From IMG/VR virus record IMGVR_UViG_3300005613_000396, positions 1-24,823 of that record: 24,823 bases of DNA; one strand, 5' to 3'. The notes beneath the pieces are model-generated. The model saw only the letters and a list, made by a program, of their open reading frames with translations, searched no databases and had not been told where the DNA came from. Made by a program: the position numbers and the translations under genes. Position 1 is the stretch's first letter. The number at the start of each line of letters is the position of its first letter. Below, piece by piece: positions 22,990 through 24,823 of the stretch. This DNA is from a virus.

Positions 22990-23314
22990 TTTTCCCCACC
23001 TCCTCTCCAAACCTTTCAATCTTTAACCAAGGATAAGACCTTCCGTCTTTTTTGTTCACTCTCTTGCAAAGCAAAACATCCGCCCCTTTCTCCTCTAAGT
23101 ATTGATAAATTGCCTTGCTTATATTTTTTCTGTATTTTATTTCCCAATGTTGGTTGATTAGTTGAGACTTTCCGTTAGCGTATCGTGCTTCCACATACAA
23201 ATCAGGTTTGTCCTCAAAAGCTGTCCACTCCACGACATAGCCCAATTTACGCAAGAGTTTCCTTGCTTTCCTTTCTCCGGTTTTCCCTTTCCTTCTTGAA
23301 GTTTTTCCACTCAT
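22961..23314 (-). CDS. PD-(D/E)XK nuclease, resolvase-like, 117 aa
   Basis: An N-terminal basic region SRRKGKTGERKARKLLRKLG (Glu in GER) is followed by KPDLYVEARY and WEIKYRKN: the E...PD...ExK arrangement of Hjc-like Holliday junction resolvases and related PD-(D/E)XK nucleases. Then AIYQYLEEKGADVLLCKRVN matches the helix and strand that close this fold. It may resolve branched DNA before packaging, as phage resolvases do, or act as a repair nuclease. The ATG overlaps the previous gene (ATGA). The first 16 codons and ribosome site also occur as a stub at 24529-24593. Confidence 0.7.
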   Translation of the reverse strand: MSGKTSRRKGKTGERKARKLLRKLGYVVEWTAFEDKPDLYVEARYANGKSQLINQHWEIKYRKNISKAIYQYLEEKGADVLLCKRVNKKDGRSYPWLKIERFGEEVGKNDRQAVGED

Positions 23315-23331
23315 TTTATCTTCTCCACCTT
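23267..23331 (-). repeat. 65-bp direct repeat, copy A (5' end of nuclease gene)
   Basis: It covers the ribosome site and first 16 codons of the nuclease gene. Copy B at 24529-24593 is the same length with a single mismatch (23285 c against 24547 a, plus strand). Confidence 0.8.
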
Positions 23332-23601
23332 TTCTCTAAGCTCTTTTCTTAATCTATTCCGAGCGTGAAACTCAACCGCCTCGTGGACGGCATTGATATG
23401 GTTTTCGGTTAGTTCTATTTTCTCAATCGCTTCGTTTGGTTTCTCATCTTCCCCCACCAGCTCAAGGAAGTGTTTTTTGAAGAGGTCAATAAAAATATCC
23501 CGATAATCCTTTTTCCCAAACTTCTTTACCCACCCCTCGTCATCCTCAAGAATCATCACAATCTCCTCTATCTTCTCCCTTAACCCCTTGGTTTTAGTCA
23601 T
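23311..23601 (-). CDS. Hypothetical protein, 96 aa
   Basis: MTKTKGLREKIEEIVMILED, then KKDYRDIFIDLFKKHFLELV and EFHARNRLRKELREKVEKIK: acidic-then-basic helices. AAGGAG precedes the ATG. It overlaps both neighbours by 4 nt (ATGA), part of the tightly coupled accessory operon. Family not recognised. Confidence 0.55.
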   Translation of the reverse strand: MTKTKGLREKIEEIVMILEDDEGWVKKFGKKDYRDIFIDLFKKHFLELVGEDEKPNEAIEKIELTENHINAVHEAVEFHARNRLRKELREKVEKIK

Positions 23602-23789
23602 AATTTCTCCTTTTCCTTTTCTTGCTTCTTAAACTCTCTCCAGTTTTCGCACCACTCTTTTTTTTCATCTCCGTTGGTTATTGTTGAGCCGAACCCCAAG
23701 GCCCCAAATACGATTCCAGCACACTTACCGTGATATTCACAACCCTCGCAATTTTCCTTATCCTTGGTTTTATTCTGTTTGGTGGTCAT
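23598..23789 (-). CDS. Small Cys-rich protein, 63 aa
   Basis: KENCEGCEYHGKCAGIVFGA, then KKEWCENWREF: four of the five cysteines fall in C-x2-C-x4-C plus a later Cys, a possible zinc or Fe-S site. The tail is Lys/Glu-rich. It overlaps both neighbours by 4 nt. The function is unknown; a small metal-binding protein is the most that can be said. Confidence 0.5.
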   Translation of the reverse strand: MTTKQNKTKDKENCEGCEYHGKCAGIVFGALGFGSTITNGDEKKEWCENWREFKKQEKEKEKL

Positions 23790-23980
23790 TTAAGTATTAA
23801 AGCAAGAAACCCTAATGCCCCCCCAACTAGCCACAGAACCCCTAACAATAGGTTTCCCCACTCTTCTAACAATTCGTCAATAGTCTGTGGGAAAAAGTGG
23901 AATACGGGAACCCTGTTCCAAACGACCCCCATCCTTGCCAAACACGAAGCAGATACTATAATCAAAAATAACTCGTTCAC
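23786..23980 (-). CDS. Small membrane protein with two hydrophobic segments, 64 aa
   Basis: Segments LFLIIVSASCLARMGVVW and LLLGVLWLVGGALGFLALIL, joined by a soluble turn (FFPQTIDELLEEWGN). The topology with two spans resembles small holins, but no lysis enzyme is visible in the window, so I do not call it one. Start and stop overlap the neighbours by 4 nt. Confidence 0.5.
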   Translation of the reverse strand: MNELFLIIVSASCLARMGVVWNRVPVFHFFPQTIDELLEEWGNLLLGVLWLVGGALGFLALILK

Positions 23981-24522
23981 TTTTCCCTCCCTTCTATTGT
24001 TTGATTAACTTTTGTCTCTACCGTCACGAGCGTGTCATTCCTGTGTCTGCCGTGGGCAACTATTAAAATTCTGTCCATTTTAAAGCCTCGGCTTTTTCCC
24101 AAACCATTTGTATTCCAACCAAAACTAATCACCTTGCCCCCGGGCTTTATAATCCTAGCCATTTCATTTTTCAAGTCACTATAAAACTTCATCTGTGTTG
24201 TTTGGCCCGTTACTTTATGTCCAAATCCCTTGTAACACTCCGAAACTTGCCTGAAACTATACGGCGGGTCAAATAAACAACCATCAAGTCCCTCGTCTGG
24301 CTGTTGTCTCAAAAACTCTAGGGCATCCAGGTGGTAATCTGTCGGCATTTCAGGATTAAGGTCGTTGGTCAGCTGAGCGGGGCTATGCTTACCAGCAAAC
24401 GGGTCAATCCACTTACCCTCGATCAACATTCCGCTTCCCACTTCCTCAGCCAATAGTTGCCCAATCGGCTTAATTATAAAAGTCCATTTGTTGGGCATTG
24501 CCCACTTTCTATCTATCTTCAT
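23977..24522 (-). CDS. DNA methyltransferase (DPPY-type, putative), 181 aa
   Basis: The catalytic motif FDPPYSFRQ with a hydrophobic lead (DGCLFDPPYS) marks an amino-methyltransferase (N6-adenine or N4-cytosine). The earlier segment WIDPFAGKHSPAQLTNDLNP fits the S-adenosylmethionine-binding motif I region (here DPFAG rather than FxGxG). Further on, RIIKPGGKVISFGWNTNGL matches the strand and loop after the catalytic motif. No separate target-recognition domain is evident at this size. A role in protecting phage DNA from host restriction is inferred. AAAGGA lies 8 nt before the ATG, within the duplicated stub region. Confidence 0.75.
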   Translation of the reverse strand: MKIDRKWAMPNKWTFIIKPIGQLLAEEVGSGMLIEGKWIDPFAGKHSPAQLTNDLNPEMPTDYHLDALEFLRQQPDEGLDGCLFDPPYSFRQVSECYKGFGHKVTGQTTQMKFYSDLKNEMARIIKPGGKVISFGWNTNGLGKSRGFKMDRILIVAHGRHRNDTLVTVETKVNQTIEGREK

Positions 24523-24528
24523 AAGTCA

Positions 24529-24593
24529 TTTCCTTTCTCCGGTTTTACCTTTCCTTCTTGAAGTTTTTCCACTCATTTTATCTTCTCCACCTT
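24529..24593 (-). repeat. 65-bp direct repeat, copy B, encoding a 16-aa stub
   Basis: A copy of the start of the nuclease gene (copy A at 23267-23331) with its GGTGGAG ribosome site and ATG (24575). It reads MSGKTSRRKGKTGERK and then hits a TGA where the two copies diverge. The ribosome site and stub lead directly into the methyltransferase gene. Confidence 0.8.
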
Positions 24594-24823
24594 AATGCAT
24601 TTCTACATCGGGAATAACAGTCCGTGGCTTAAATATCACTTTATAGTGGTCAACACCAACATCCTTACTATCTATCTGCTCTGCAAAATAAGTAACATTG
24701 TCAGATAAACCCAAGAAATGTTTTTTATAACTATCTTGACCAACTTTACAGGTAACACTTAATTCTCCCTCTGGGTCGTTATTTCCCAAAGAACAAAATC
24801 CCTCTAGGATTAAGATATATTCT
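24592..24823 (-). CDS. Hypothetical protein (N-terminus beyond window)
   Basis: The frame is open to the right edge (EYILILEGFCSLGNNDPEGE...) and ends KPRTVIPDVEMH at 24592; a TTG at 24789 is in frame but not needed as a start. Strand-rich with Cys residues. Its stop lies at the edge of the duplicated nuclease start. No family recognised. Confidence 0.5.
   Translation of the reverse strand, partial: EYILILEGFCSLGNNDPEGELSVTCKVGQDSYKKHFLGLSDNVTYFAEQIDSKDVGVDHYKVIFKPRTVIPDVEMH

Noticed and set aside
23786-23980. Holin
   Set aside because: Two hydrophobic segments are compatible, but there is no endolysin or spanin gene in the window to support a lysis cassette.

Overview
The window is a stretch of a tailed bacteriophage (or prophage) genome. 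Every gene I can support lies on the minus strand, so transcription runs from the right edge to the left. The genome looks moderately AT-rich. Genes are tightly packed with many ATGA/TAATG overlaps, and purine-rich Shine-Dalgarno (SD) sites, often GGGGGTGA, are common. These traits and the TATAAT-type promoter boxes point to a bacterial host, but nothing identifies the host. The gene set (adaptor-like protein, portal, beta-rich tail protein, three long probable internal virion proteins, no tape measure or tail tube) suggests a short-tailed, podovirus-like particle. I saw no tRNA gene, CRISPR array or insertion sequence.

Layout in transcription order. (1) 24823-21004, accessory genes: a partial unknown gene, a DPPY DNA methyltransferase, several small proteins, a PD-(D/E)XK nuclease, a HAD-type phosphatase, a ParB-like protein, a HIT (histidine triad) protein and tiny membrane proteins. 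(2) 20932-14262, portal and tail: adaptor-like protein, portal, beta-rich tail protein, a fibre with four repeats, three tandem paralogues and a Lys-rich protein. (3) 14213-10325, three long proteins that are probably injected with the DNA. (4) 10256-6247, packaging: small terminase, large terminase with an intein, then a run of small basic proteins. (5) 6102-2317, head: scaffold-like protein, major capsid protein, further structural proteins. (6) 2269-1, a DUF559/Vsr-like endonuclease and the start of a long collagen-like fibre that runs off the left edge.

Units 2, 3, 4, 5 and 6 each begin with the same device: a TATAAT-like -10 box (TTGTGTTATAAT in three of five), then 8-9 nt later the conserved element GCGTTGTG. 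This element can pair with downstream sequence to form a hairpin at the predicted 5' end of the mRNA, in several cases ending right at the start codon. This looks like a phage late-gene regulon. Three small genes between units 4 and 5 instead show TANAATAATNNNATG, which predicts leaderless mRNAs.

The most unusual locus is the large terminase intein. Its splicing blocks are intact and it interrupts the third nuclease motif. An HNH homing endonuclease occupies the usual endonuclease position but in a different reading frame, while the intein frame stays open all the way through. A second selfish endonuclease (DUF559) seems to have captured the promoter and start codon of the collagen fibre gene, leaving that gene with a 10-bp duplicated start and probably a CTG start codon.
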